NCBI RefSeq assembly: GCF_910579365.1
Contig: NZ_CAJTUX010000058.1
Coordinates: forward strand, 1-16,940
Length of the DNA: 16,940 nt
Direction of reading: 5' to 3'
Origin: an uncultured Oscillibacter sp.
GTDB taxonomy: Bacteria > Bacillota > Clostridia > Oscillospirales > Oscillospiraceae
The notes under the pieces are model-generated. The model was not told the origin of the DNA. It made no database searches and saw only the letters and a program-made list of their open reading frames with translations. How positions within the stretch are numbered: position 1 is the stretch's first letter; the number at the start of each line of letters is the position of its first letter. The position numbers were made by a program, and so were the translations under genes. Shown here piece by piece: positions 1 to 6,854 of the stretch.

Positions 1-411
1 GCGGCGGGTCCCGTCCGGTCCGGTCAGGACGCACCAGTCCTGGGAGAGACGCCTGCATTCACGGACTCCATGGCGGGGCGTCACAGGCCTCTCCTCCATG
101 CCGCTTGCCAACGTGCGAAGCATGTCATGTGTCGCTTGGCCCTGGATTGGGCGGTTAAAAACAGGCTGATTTAGATATTCGTAATGATTCAGGTATTGCT
201 GGTTATGGTAGAGGGGTGAGGATATCTGATGCAGAAAGGCAGAGAAAAACTGACTCAATAGAAAAGATTGTACATATAACATTTAAAACCATTTTTTGTT
301 TATTAGCACTTTCAATAAATAGTGACTTATGATAAACTGGAGACTCCAAAGAGATGGACAGACGCACAGGTCCATCCCTGTGTGACCTATTTTAAAGGAG
401 GGACTTGGAGG
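1..411. other. Non-genic left flank: GC-rich hairpin stretch followed by AT-rich leader
   Basis: No gene is supported here. Bases 1-155 are GC-rich and free of stop codons in all three forward frames, so open reading is not evidence of coding; third-position GC in these frames is not raised over the local average. From about 155 to 340 the sequence turns AT-rich, then becomes the leader of the lipoprotein gene that starts at 412. A forward frame is open from 159 to a TGA at 330-332, and a minus-strand frame is open from an ATG at 282 off the left edge; neither has a recognisable product or convincing ribosome binding site. A TATGAT at 328-333 could be a -10 element for the downstream gene, but no good -35 element lies at the right distance. 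Confidence 0.5.
25..152. other. Chain of potential RNA hairpins of unknown nature
   Basis: Several inverted repeats follow one another. CAGGAC (25-30) pairs with GTCCTG (37-42) around a 6-base loop. Directly next, GGAGAG (43-48) pairs with CTCTCC (89-94), and GCCTG (51-55) with CAGGC (84-88), giving an 11-bp stem with a two-base bulge at 49-50. CATGC (97-101) can pair with GCATG (120-124), and GCCC (139-142) with GGGC (149-152). This could be the distal part of a structured RNA or of a repeated element cut by the window edge, or chance pairing in GC-rich DNA. I do not recognise an RNA family. Confidence 0.25.
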
Positions 412-1578
412 ATGAGGAGGCTGGCGGGGATTTTCGCGCTGTTGGCGCTGCTGGCGGCCTGCGGGCAGATGGAGCTGACAAAGCCCCCGTCGGAGGAACG
501 GGAGGTCCCGGTGGAAGCGGAGGCCCCCACTGAGGTGCCGGAGAGCGGGACTCTCCAGTCCGCCGTTCTGGAGGGGGAGGCCCTGTCTCCGGACGGGCGC
601 TTCTTGGCCCGAATCGAGGGGAGCGGCGAGGACTTCTGCGATATGGGCTTTCCTCCGGCGGAACGGCTGGAGATTACCGACGCGAAAACCGGGGAGGTCC
701 TCTGGACTGGGAGCGGGTCTTACCGGCAGTCTATTCTCTGGTCCCCGGAGAGCGGCTTTGCCGCCGTGGCCCAGACGTCGGCAAAACATTGCTTCATCAG
801 CGTCATCGGGACGGAGAGCTGGACCGCATGGGTTGTTACCCTGCCGGACGGTTCGGGCATCCAGACATCCACCGTTCTCCCGGAGTATGAGCCCTGGTGC
901 GTGTGGCGGTCGGAGGGGCGCCTGGATCTGTCGCTGGGCTGGAACTGGAAACCCACCCCGCAGCAATTTTACCAATGTGTCGTCTGGGAGAGTGGAGGCG
1001 GCTTCATGACCGGGGAGTCGCGGGAACGGACATATGAGTACCTGGGGCGCTACGACTTCAATCATGACGGGGAGTTGGAGCGGGTGGAGCTGGAAACGGT
1101 CTGGGTTCCTGGTAAAACGGGAACGGGGCGGGACTATTCCATCCTCCGGGTTCTGGATGGGCAAGCGGTTTTATGGGAGGATTACGCCGCGGTTCAGCAC
1201 GCCGGGGAAAACAGCCTCTGGGCCCTCCGGCTGGACGGGGAGTTCTACCTGCTCCAGTATATCCCAGGCATGGGGCAGGGATACGGCTCCTACCAATACC
1301 GGATTTTCTCCCTGGACGCCATGGGGGAGCCGGTAATCTGCCGGGAGAACCATGTGGAGTTTGACATCAATTTTGGAAGCCCCATGCACGAGAGCTTTGA
1401 CATCCCGGAGATCGCCGCCTTTTTGCGGGAGGTCCATGGGTATCTGGACGGCGCTCGGGAGCTGGTAAACACAACGTGGGGCGAGATTGACCTGGGAAAT
1501 GTGGACTACAGCGATACCGCCGCCCTGGAAGAGGCGCTGAAAGACTTTCAAGCGGAACGGACGGAACCGGCGGGGTAA
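412..1578 (+). CDS. Putative lipoprotein of unknown function
   Basis: The product is 388 residues. The N-terminus has a short positively charged start, a hydrophobic run and a lipobox ending LAAC, with the modifiable Cys at residue 17, so it is predicted to be exported and lipid-anchored on the outer face of the membrane. A Pro/Glu-rich linker (about 20-45) leads to a region with SPDGRF and further Trp- and Gly-rich beta-strand-like segments, resembling a degenerate beta-propeller repeat. A DFNHDGELE stretch at about 215-223 looks like a Ca-binding or FG-GAP-type loop. I chose the ATG at 412 because AAAGGAGG (394-401) lies upstream and the signal peptide begins here; an in-frame ATG at 322 would put 30 non-signal residues ahead of it. 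It stands alone, ending at its own terminator and converging on dapA. I do not recognise a named family, and the function is unknown. Confidence 0.8.
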   Translation: MRRLAGIFALLALLAACGQMELTKPPSEEREVPVEAEAPTEVPESGTLQSAVLEGEALSPDGRFLARIEGSGEDFCDMGFPPAERLEITDAKTGEVLWTGSGSYRQSILWSPESGFAAVAQTSAKHCFISVIGTESWTAWVVTLPDGSGIQTSTVLPEYEPWCVWRSEGRLDLSLGWNWKPTPQQFYQCVVWESGGGFMTGESRERTYEYLGRYDFNHDGELERVELETVWVPGKTGTGRDYSILRVLDGQAVLWEDYAAVQHAGENSLWALRLDGEFYLLQYIPGMGQGYGSYQYRIFSLDAMGEPVICRENHVEFDINFGSPMHESFDIPEIAAFLREVHGYLDGARELVNTTWGEIDLGNVDYSDTAALEEALKDFQAERTEPAG

Positions 1579-1583
1579 GGGAA

Positions 1584-1618
1584 GCGCCGCCCGGTAATTC
1601 CGGACGGCGCTGTTTTTT
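1584..1618 (+). terminator. Rho-independent terminator of the lipoprotein gene
   Basis: Eleven-base arms at 1584-1594 and 1600-1610 pair with one mismatch around a five-base loop, and the 3' arm is followed by TGTTTTTT. It starts 5 bases after the stop codon. On the opposite strand the stem is not followed by a T-run, so it is a weak terminator for the converging dapA. Confidence 0.85.
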
Positions 1619-1626
1619 ATCTATTG

Positions 1627-2514
1627 CTATATCGCAAGTCCGTACTGGACCAGAATGGCCTTGATGCGCGCCAGATTCTCCGGACCGGGTGGACACAGGG
1701 GAGACCGAAGTTCCCCCACTCTCCAGCCAAGCAGCCCGAGGGCGGTCTTCACCGGGATGGGGTTTACGTCGCAGAACATGGCGTCGCAGAAGTCCTTCAA
1801 TCGGACCTGCAATTTCCCGGCGGCGGCGAAATCGTTCTGGAGGCACAGCTGGGTCAGCCGGTGCATCTCCGCCGGAAGAATATTCGCCGCGACGGAAATG
1901 ACCCCTTTGCCCCCCAGAGCGCAGATGGGAACGGTCTCGTCGTCGTTGCCGGACCAGATATAGAAGTCCTCGGGACAGAGGGCCAGCGTCCGCTGGATGT
2001 TCCCCAGGTTTCCCGACGCTTCCTTGACCCCGACAATATTGGGAATTTTCGCCAGAGCGGCGTAGGTTTCCGGGGTGATGGAGACCCCGGTGCGGGAGGG
2101 GACGCTGTAGAGAAGAATGGGCAGGGAGACCGAGGAGGCGACGGCCTGAAAGTGGCGAAGCAGCCCCGCCTGGCTAGCCTTGTTGTAGTAGGGCGTCACC
2201 ACCAGCAGACCGCCGGCTCCGCAGCGCTCCGCCTCCCGGGAGAGGGTCACGGCGTTTTCCGTGGAGTTGGACCCGGACCCGGCAATCACCGGGACCCGGC
2301 CTCCCACATGGCGGACGCAGAACTCGATGGTCTCCGCCCGCTCCCGGTAGGTCATGGTGCTGGCCTCGCCGGTAGTGCCGCAGACCACGATCGCGTCTGT
2401 CCCGTTTTCCAGCTGGAAGTCCAGCAGATTCCCCAGAGCGTCCAGGTCCACGCCGGACTCCTTGAAGGGTGTGACAATTGCCACGGCAGAGCCTGTGAAA
2501 ATGGGTTGCCTCAA
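1627..2514 (-). CDS. dapA: 4-hydroxy-tetrahydrodipicolinate synthase
   Basis: This enzyme condenses pyruvate with aspartate semialdehyde, the first committed step to diaminopimelate and lysine, in the cytoplasm. The 295-residue product is full length for the family and is an N-acetylneuraminate lyase-type TIM barrel. Visible motifs are GTTGE (46-50), YSVPSRTG with the catalytic Tyr136 and the substrate-carboxylate Arg141, and VKEASG with the Schiff-base Lys164. The start is a TTG (2514-2512): minus-strand AAGGAG lies 9 bases upstream, and the protein begins at the usual place (MRQPIFTGSAVAIVTPF). It follows asd, the enzyme that makes its substrate, on the same strand, with an 87-base gap containing a stem-loop. 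This gives a plausible two-gene lysine/DAP unit. Confidence 0.96.
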   Translation of the reverse strand: MRQPIFTGSAVAIVTPFKESGVDLDALGNLLDFQLENGTDAIVVCGTTGEASTMTYRERAETIEFCVRHVGGRVPVIAGSGSNSTENAVTLSREAERCGAGGLLVVTPYYNKASQAGLLRHFQAVASSVSLPILLYSVPSRTGVSITPETYAALAKIPNIVGVKEASGNLGNIQRTLALCPEDFYIWSGNDDETVPICALGGKGVISVAANILPAEMHRLTQLCLQNDFAAAGKLQVRLKDFCDAMFCDVNPIPVKTALGLLGWRVGELRSPLCPPGPENLARIKAILVQYGLAI

Positions 2515-2552
2515 AGACGTCAGCTCCTTTTCCTGATCTGAAATTAATATGA

Positions 2553-2589
2553 AAAGAGGCGGCCCGCCTGTGCGGAAAACCGCCTCTTT
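2553..2589 (-). terminator. Stem-loop between asd and dapA, terminator or attenuator
   Basis: On the minus strand AAAGAGGCGG (2589-2580) pairs perfectly with CCGCCTCTTT (2562-2553). The 17-base loop contains an inner CCGC/GCGG pairing, and the stem runs into a short T-rich tail. It lies 12 bases past the asd stop and about 40 bases before the dapA TTG start. It may be a partial terminator giving less dapA than asd transcript, or an mRNA-stabilising element. The T-tract is short, so full termination is uncertain. Confidence 0.6.
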
Positions 2590-2601
2590 CGTAAAGTGTG
2601 G

Positions 2602-3696
2602 TTACTTTGCCTCAATGTAGCCCTTGGCGCACAGCAGCTCGGCAAGCAGCACCGCGCCGCCTGCGGCGCCCCGGAGGGTGTTGTGGCTGAGGCCGACGAA
2701 CTTGTAATCGTACTGCGTATCCTCCCGCAGGCGGCCCAGGGAAACGGCCATGCCGTTCTCCAGATTCCGGTCCAGCCGGGTCTGGGGGCGGTCCGGTTCC
2801 TCGAAGTAGTGGAGGAACTGCTTGGGCGCGGAGGGGAGGTCCAGCTCCTGGGCGGGGCCCCGGAAGGCGGCCCAGTCGGCTTTGATCTGGTCGATGGAGG
2901 GCTTTTTGCCCTCCTGGAATTTCACGAACACCGCCGCCATGTGGCCGTCCTGGCAGGCCACCCGGAAGCACTGGGCGGTGACGGCGGGGCCGGCGGCCTT
3001 GACGATTTTCCCGTCTTGCAGGCTGCCCCAGAGCTTCAGGGGTTCCTGCTCGCTTTTCTCCTCCTCGCCGCCGATGTAAGGAATGCAGTTGTCCACCATC
3101 TCCGGCCAGCGCGCAAAGGTCTTGCCCGCGCCGGAAATGGCCTGATACGTACACACCAGGGCCCGGTCCACACCGTATTTCAGCAGAGGATGAAGAGCGG
3201 GGACATAGCTCTGGAGGGAGCAGTTGGACTTAACGGCGATGAAGCCCCGTTTGGTGCCCAGACGCCTGCGCTGGGCCTCGATGACCGCAAGGTGCTCCGC
3301 GTTGATCTCGGGCACCACCATGGGCACGTCGTCCGTCCAGCGGTGGGCGGAGTTGTTGGAGACAATGGGGCACTCCAGTTTGGCGTACTTCTCCTCCAGG
3401 GCCCGGATGTCCTCCTTTTTCATATCCACGGCGCAGAAACAGAAATCCACCATGGACGCCAGAGTTTCCGCCTCCGCCTCCGCGTCCAGGATCACCAGCC
3501 CCTTGGCCTCCTCCGGCATGGGGGCGTCCATGGCCCAGCGGGGACCCGCCGCCTCCTCATAGGTTTTCCCGGCGCTTCGGGCGCTGGCGGCCACCGCCGT
3601 CAGCTGAAACCAGGGATGATTCTCCAAAAGAGTGACAAAACGCTGCCCGACCATGCCCGTGCAGCCGATGACGCCGACCTTGTACTGTTTCATCAT
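2602..3696 (-). CDS. asd: Aspartate-semialdehyde dehydrogenase
   Basis: The enzyme makes L-aspartate semialdehyde from 4-aspartyl phosphate with NADPH, the branch point for lysine/diaminopimelate, threonine and methionine. The 364-residue protein begins with a Rossmann glycine motif, VGVIGCTGMVGQRF (7-20). The active-site Cys159 sits in VKSNCS, and a likely catalytic His252 lies in ACQDGHMA. The length and the SNNSAHRW and VVPEIN segments match the long form of Asd seen in archaea, fungi and some bacteria, not the short B. subtilis form. Two ATG codons are adjacent (3696 and 3693); AGGAGG lies 5 and 8 bases upstream respectively, so the second, giving 363 residues, is at least as likely. It is divergent from the SpoIID/LytB-like gene and upstream of dapA. 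Confidence 0.95.
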   Translation of the reverse strand: MMKQYKVGVIGCTGMVGQRFVTLLENHPWFQLTAVAASARSAGKTYEEAAGPRWAMDAPMPEEAKGLVILDAEAEAETLASMVDFCFCAVDMKKEDIRALEEKYAKLECPIVSNNSAHRWTDDVPMVVPEINAEHLAVIEAQRRRLGTKRGFIAVKSNCSLQSYVPALHPLLKYGVDRALVCTYQAISGAGKTFARWPEMVDNCIPYIGGEEEKSEQEPLKLWGSLQDGKIVKAAGPAVTAQCFRVACQDGHMAAVFVKFQEGKKPSIDQIKADWAAFRGPAQELDLPSAPKQFLHYFEEPDRPQTRLDRNLENGMAVSLGRLREDTQYDYKFVGLSHNTLRGAAGGAVLLAELLCAKGYIEAK

Positions 3697-3764
3697 ATGC
3701 TCCTCCTGCCGCGTTGTTGCGAAATCCTGAAAAGATTTCCTGGTTGAATAAAACGCGCCTTTGT

Positions 3765-3770
3765 ATTATA
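3765..3770 (-). promoter_or_regulatory. Candidate -10 element of the asd promoter
   Basis: The minus strand reads a perfect TATAAT here, about 70 bases upstream of the asd start. No good -35 hexamer is found 16-18 bases upstream; the best is TTGTTG at 14 bases. If real, it may be a weak or activator-dependent promoter. The dyads at 3776-3783 and 3783-3797 lie across the spacer and -35 area. Confidence 0.4.
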
Positions 3771-3775
3771 ATATT

Positions 3776-3797
3776 CACATGTGGCAACAATTGTGCC
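3776..3797. promoter_or_regulatory. Two adjoining palindromes upstream of asd, possible operator
   Basis: CACATGTG (3776-3783) is a perfect 8-base palindrome. Next to it, 3783-3797 forms an imperfect dyad, GGCA on the left and TGCC on the right around ACAATTGT, with one extra A on the left. They sit immediately upstream of the candidate asd -10 element in the 182-base gap between divergent genes, where a repressor or activator could act. The regulator is unknown. Confidence 0.3.
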
Positions 3798-3878
3798 TGA
3801 TGCGCGGACAAATGTCTGCTGTACGTATAGTATCATGATTTCTATGGTACGTCAAGACGGGGATCGTTGGGAGGTTCC

Positions 3879-5534
3879 ATGAAAAAACGGCTGTTGATGT
3901 TGTGGATTGTTGTGACTTTTTTCGCGCTTTTCGCCCTTCCGGTCTCGGCGGTTGAGAACGGCACGGTGAAGGTGGGCCTGCGCTACGGTTCCTCCGCCTT
4001 GTTCTCCGCCAATCTGGAGAATGCGGTGGGCTCAGGCTATGAGTTCGGCTATTTTGACGAGGGGCGCTCCTTTGTCTCTCTGGGCTGGACGGAGGAGACC
4101 GCCATCTCCATGACCGCCTCCGGATCAGTCTATATGGACGGAAGCGGCGTGTATTCTCCCACCGTACCCGCCGGGGGCTACCGGAGCCTGGGCGGCTGGC
4201 ACATCCAGATCGGCGGGTTCCGCTCCTATGAGGAGGCGCTGAACCGGGCCCGGTCCGAGGGCGGCTGGCCCGCCTGGGTGGATTGGGAGTATGTGGTCCG
4301 GGTGGGCCGCTTTGACTCCCAGGGCGAGGCGGAGGCGGAAGCTGGCCGCTATGGCGGTCAGGCGGTCCGGTCCTCCTCCACTGGCGTGATGGTGACCCGG
4401 ACGAGGACGGAGAACATCCTTTTTGAGTTCGATTGCAGCGGTGTGCTGGCGCTGGGCGTCCGGCCCTCGGGCCGGGAGACCTCCACCTGGTTCAAGGGCT
4501 ATAAGTACGGCGGCGGTTTTGAGTATCCCCGCGTCACCGGAGGAAACCTGAACGTGGTGAATGTGGTGGACCTGGAGGAATACGTGAAGGGCGTCATCCC
4601 CTATGAGATGGGCGGAGCCTGGCCCCTGGCCGCGCTGGAGGCGCAGGCAATCTGCGCCCGCACCTTCGTTCAGGGGCACAATAAGCACTTGAGCTCCAAC
4701 GGCTTCGACGTCTGCGGGGGCGTGGACTGTCAGGTCTACAACGGCCACGGCAGCGGCGGGGCCGGTCCCTCCGAGACCAGCGATCAAGCGGTGGAGAACA
4801 CGGCTGGAGAGTGCATTTACTACAACGGCGTGCTGGTGCAGGACGCGGTTTATCACGCCTCCAACGGCGGCGCCACCGAAGACGGCAGCAATGTCTGGGG
4901 CACGGACACCGGATATCTGAAAGGAAAAATAGACCCGTATGAGGCCCGGACCACCGTTCCGAACAACACCTACTCCGTCACGTATACGGCGGCGGAGCTG
5001 AGCTGGATTCTGGACCAGAAGGGCTATTCCGTGGGCACGGTGCGGGACGCTTACGTCTCGGAGTACACGCCGCTGGGAAATGTGAACAAGGTGACGTTTG
5101 TGGGAACCGGCGGCACGAAAACGGTCAGCGGCGAGACTTGCCGGACCATCTTTTACAGCAGCACCTATCAGAAATCCGTCAGCAGCATGCGCTTTTCCAT
5201 CAACGGAAAAGGGCCGGCGGCCGGCCTGAACGTCAACGGCACGGCGCAGCTCTCCGCGCTGGACGGGGCGTTTGCCATCTCCGGAGGCGGGGAGGTCCGC
5301 GCGCTGCAGGGAAATACCGCTTCGGCGATTTCCTCCTCCGGCACCGGCACCGTGACCGGCGGCGCCAGCCAGCCTTCCGGCGGGGGCGGCGGCGACGGAA
5401 ATTTCGTCATCGCCGGCACGGGAAACGGCCACAATGTGGGCATGAGCCAGTATGGGGCCAAGGCCATGGCGGAGTTGGGATACAGCTGCCGGGAGATTTT
5501 GAATTTCTATTACACGGACATCACCATTGGTTGA
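3879..5534 (+). CDS. SpoIID/LytB-domain cell-wall protein with SPOR-like region
   Basis: The product is 551 residues with an N-terminal signal peptide (KKR, hydrophobic core, cleavage after VSA near residue 24), so it acts outside the membrane. Residues about 105-165 (GGWHIQIGGFRSYEEAL...) resemble a SPOR repeat, which binds denuded glycan strands. From about 225 the SpoIID/LytB domain is clear: VNVVDLEEYVKGVIPYEM with a candidate catalytic Glu243, then WPLAALEAQAICARTF, and near the C-terminus GHNVGMSQYGAKAMAELG. Family members in the SpoIID branch are lytic transglycosylases used in engulfment; others act on vegetative wall. A Gly/Ser/Pro-rich linker (about 490-510) precedes the C-terminal part. 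The ATG at 3879 has GGGAGG 4 bases upstream; an in-frame TTG at 3867 is less likely. The gene is divergent from asd and only 9 bases ahead of queA. I cannot say it is the sporulation SpoIID itself. Confidence 0.9.
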   Translation: MKKRLLMLWIVVTFFALFALPVSAVENGTVKVGLRYGSSALFSANLENAVGSGYEFGYFDEGRSFVSLGWTEETAISMTASGSVYMDGSGVYSPTVPAGGYRSLGGWHIQIGGFRSYEEALNRARSEGGWPAWVDWEYVVRVGRFDSQGEAEAEAGRYGGQAVRSSSTGVMVTRTRTENILFEFDCSGVLALGVRPSGRETSTWFKGYKYGGGFEYPRVTGGNLNVVNVVDLEEYVKGVIPYEMGGAWPLAALEAQAICARTFVQGHNKHLSSNGFDVCGGVDCQVYNGHGSGGAGPSETSDQAVENTAGECIYYNGVLVQDAVYHASNGGATEDGSNVWGTDTGYLKGKIDPYEARTTVPNNTYSVTYTAAELSWILDQKGYSVGTVRDAYVSEYTPLGNVNKVTFVGTGGTKTVSGETCRTIFYSSTYQKSVSSMRFSINGKGPAAGLNVNGTAQLSALDGAFAISGGGEVRALQGNTASAISSSGTGTVTGGASQPSGGGGGDGNFVIAGTGNGHNVGMSQYGAKAMAELGYSCREILNFYYTDITIG

Positions 5535-5543
5535 GGATACGAC

Positions 5544-6569
5544 ATGAAAACAAGTGATTTTTACTATGACCTGCCGGCGGAGCTCATCGCGCAGACGCCC
5601 ATTGAAAAGCGGGATGGCTCCCGTCTCATGACGCTGAACCGGGCGACGGGGGAGACCGGACACCGGCGGTTTTACGATCTGCCGGAGCTGCTGAATCCGG
5701 GGGACTGCCTGATTCTGAACGATTCCCGCGTTCTGCCCGCCCGGCTTCTGGGGCAGAGGTTTCCGGGAGGCGGGGCCTGCGAGGTGCTGCTTCTCACCGA
5801 TCGGGGGGAAAACGTGTGGGAATGCCTGGTCCGGCCGGGGCGGAAGCTGCGCTCCGGGACGCGGATGACCTTTGGAGATGGGACCCTCGCCGCCCAGGTG
5901 GTGGGGGAGGAGGCGGACGGCAACCGTCTGGTTCGGTTTGAGTACCAGGGGATTTTCCTGGAGGTGTTGGAGCGCCTTGGGAAGATGCCTCTGCCGCCGT
6001 ACATCAAGGAGGAGCTTCAGGATCGGGAGCGCTATCAGACGGTGTATTCCAAGGTGCCGGGCAGCGCCGCCGCGCCTACGGCGGGGTTGCACTTCACGCC
6101 GGAGCTTCTGAAAAAGCTGGCGGACAAGGGCGTGGGGCTGGGCTATGTGACACTCCATGTGGGACTGGGAACTTTCCGCCCGGTGAAAGAGGAAACGGTC
6201 GAGGCGCACGGCATGCACCGGGAGTTTTGTACCATCCCCCCTGAGACGGCGGAGCTCATCAACCGCACAAAGGCCGGCGGCGGCCGCTGCGTCTGCGTGG
6301 GAACCACTTCCTGCCGGACGCTGGAGAGCTGGGCGGAGGAGGACGGAAATATGGAACCCAGGTCCGGCTGGACCAATATCTACATCTACCCCGGCTATCG
6401 GTTTAAGGTGATGGACGGGCTGGTGACGAACTTCCATCTTCCCGAGAGCACGCTGATTATGCTGGTGTCCGCCTTCGCCGGACGGGAGGCGACGCTTGCC
6501 GCCTATCGGGAGGCGGTGGAGGAGCGCTACCGCTTCTTCTCTTTTGGCGACGCCATGTTTATCCTATGA
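5544..6569 (+). CDS. queA: S-adenosylmethionine:tRNA ribosyltransferase-isomerase
   Basis: QueA transfers and rearranges the ribosyl group of SAM onto preQ1 at tRNA position 34, giving epoxyqueuosine. The 341-residue protein has normal family length. The characteristic segments are LILNDSRVLPARL (57-69), GKMPLPPYI (146-154), the VPGSAAAPTAGLHFT block (171-185), HVGLGTFRPV (205-214) and TNFHLPES near 295-302. It begins 9 bases after the upstream stop, with GAGG as a modest ribosome binding site. Its stop TGA (6567-6569) overlaps an ATG at 6566 that is in frame with the next gene. It is followed by tgt, which inserts the preQ1 base that QueA acts on. Confidence 0.97.
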   Translation: MKTSDFYYDLPAELIAQTPIEKRDGSRLMTLNRATGETGHRRFYDLPELLNPGDCLILNDSRVLPARLLGQRFPGGGACEVLLLTDRGENVWECLVRPGRKLRSGTRMTFGDGTLAAQVVGEEADGNRLVRFEYQGIFLEVLERLGKMPLPPYIKEELQDRERYQTVYSKVPGSAAAPTAGLHFTPELLKKLADKGVGLGYVTLHVGLGTFRPVKEETVEAHGMHREFCTIPPETAELINRTKAGGGRCVCVGTTSCRTLESWAEEDGNMEPRSGWTNIYIYPGYRFKVMDGLVTNFHLPESTLIMLVSAFAGREATLAAYREAVEERYRFFSFGDAMFIL

Positions 6570-6580
6570 GGAGGGCGCCT

Positions 6581-6832
6581 ATGACGTTGACCAGCCTGCC
6601 CAATATTGGGCCCAAGCTGGCGGAAAATCTGCGCCGGGCGGGAATCGAGACACCGGAAGACCTTCGGAAGGCTGGGGCGCAGGAGGCGTTCCTCCGGATT
6701 CGCGCCCAGGTAGACCCCGCGGCTTGTTTCCATCAGCTCACCGCCCTGGCCGGGGCGGAGCTGTGCATCCCGAAAAAGGACCTTCCGCCGGAGCGGAAGG
6801 CGGAGCTGCGGGCCTTTTTTGACAGCCTGTAA
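6581..6832 (+). CDS. Stand-alone TfoX C-terminal-domain protein
   Basis: A protein of 83 residues that matches the C-terminal domain of TfoX/Sxy: SLPNIGPKLAENLRRAGI is a helix-hairpin-helix-like segment, followed by ETPEDLRKAGAQEAFLRIR and a helical tail ending in ERKAELRAFFDSL. The N-terminal TfoX domain is absent. In the gamma-proteobacterial Sxy proteins the full protein is a competence coactivator, but in Firmicutes stand-alone C-domains have no established role. The ATG at 6581 is chosen because GAGGAGGG (6568-6575) lies 5 bases ahead; an ATG at 6566 overlapping the queA stop would add five residues. Its position between queA and tgt suggests co-transcription with queuosine genes, not a proven role in modification. 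Confidence 0.8.
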   Translation: MTLTSLPNIGPKLAENLRRAGIETPEDLRKAGAQEAFLRIRAQVDPAACFHQLTALAGAELCIPKKDLPPERKAELRAFFDSL

Positions 6833-6854
6833 TCAAAATCGATAGGAGAGACCG

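Noticed and set aside
1..282. A minus-strand frame from an ATG at 282 running off the left edge
   Set aside because: It has no clear ribosome binding site, crosses the sharp composition change at 155, and its translation suggests no family; the stretch is open in several other frames as well.
283..1164. A minus-strand open frame of 293 codons under the lipoprotein gene
   Set aside because: The lipoprotein on the plus strand has a signal peptide, lipobox, ribosome binding site and terminator; the antisense frame is Pro/Arg-rich with no start signal or family.
3803..3831. TATAGT before the SpoIID/LytB gene as a -10 element
   Set aside because: No fitting -35 hexamer at 16-18 bases, and no clear sigma-E or sigma-F pattern; left uncalled.
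4125..6437. A 770-codon open frame on the minus strand opposite the SpoIID-like gene and queA
   Set aside because: It is opposite two well-supported genes in GC-rich DNA, where stop codons are rare in antisense frames; its translation is low-complexity (rich in Arg, Pro, Ala, His) and matches no family.
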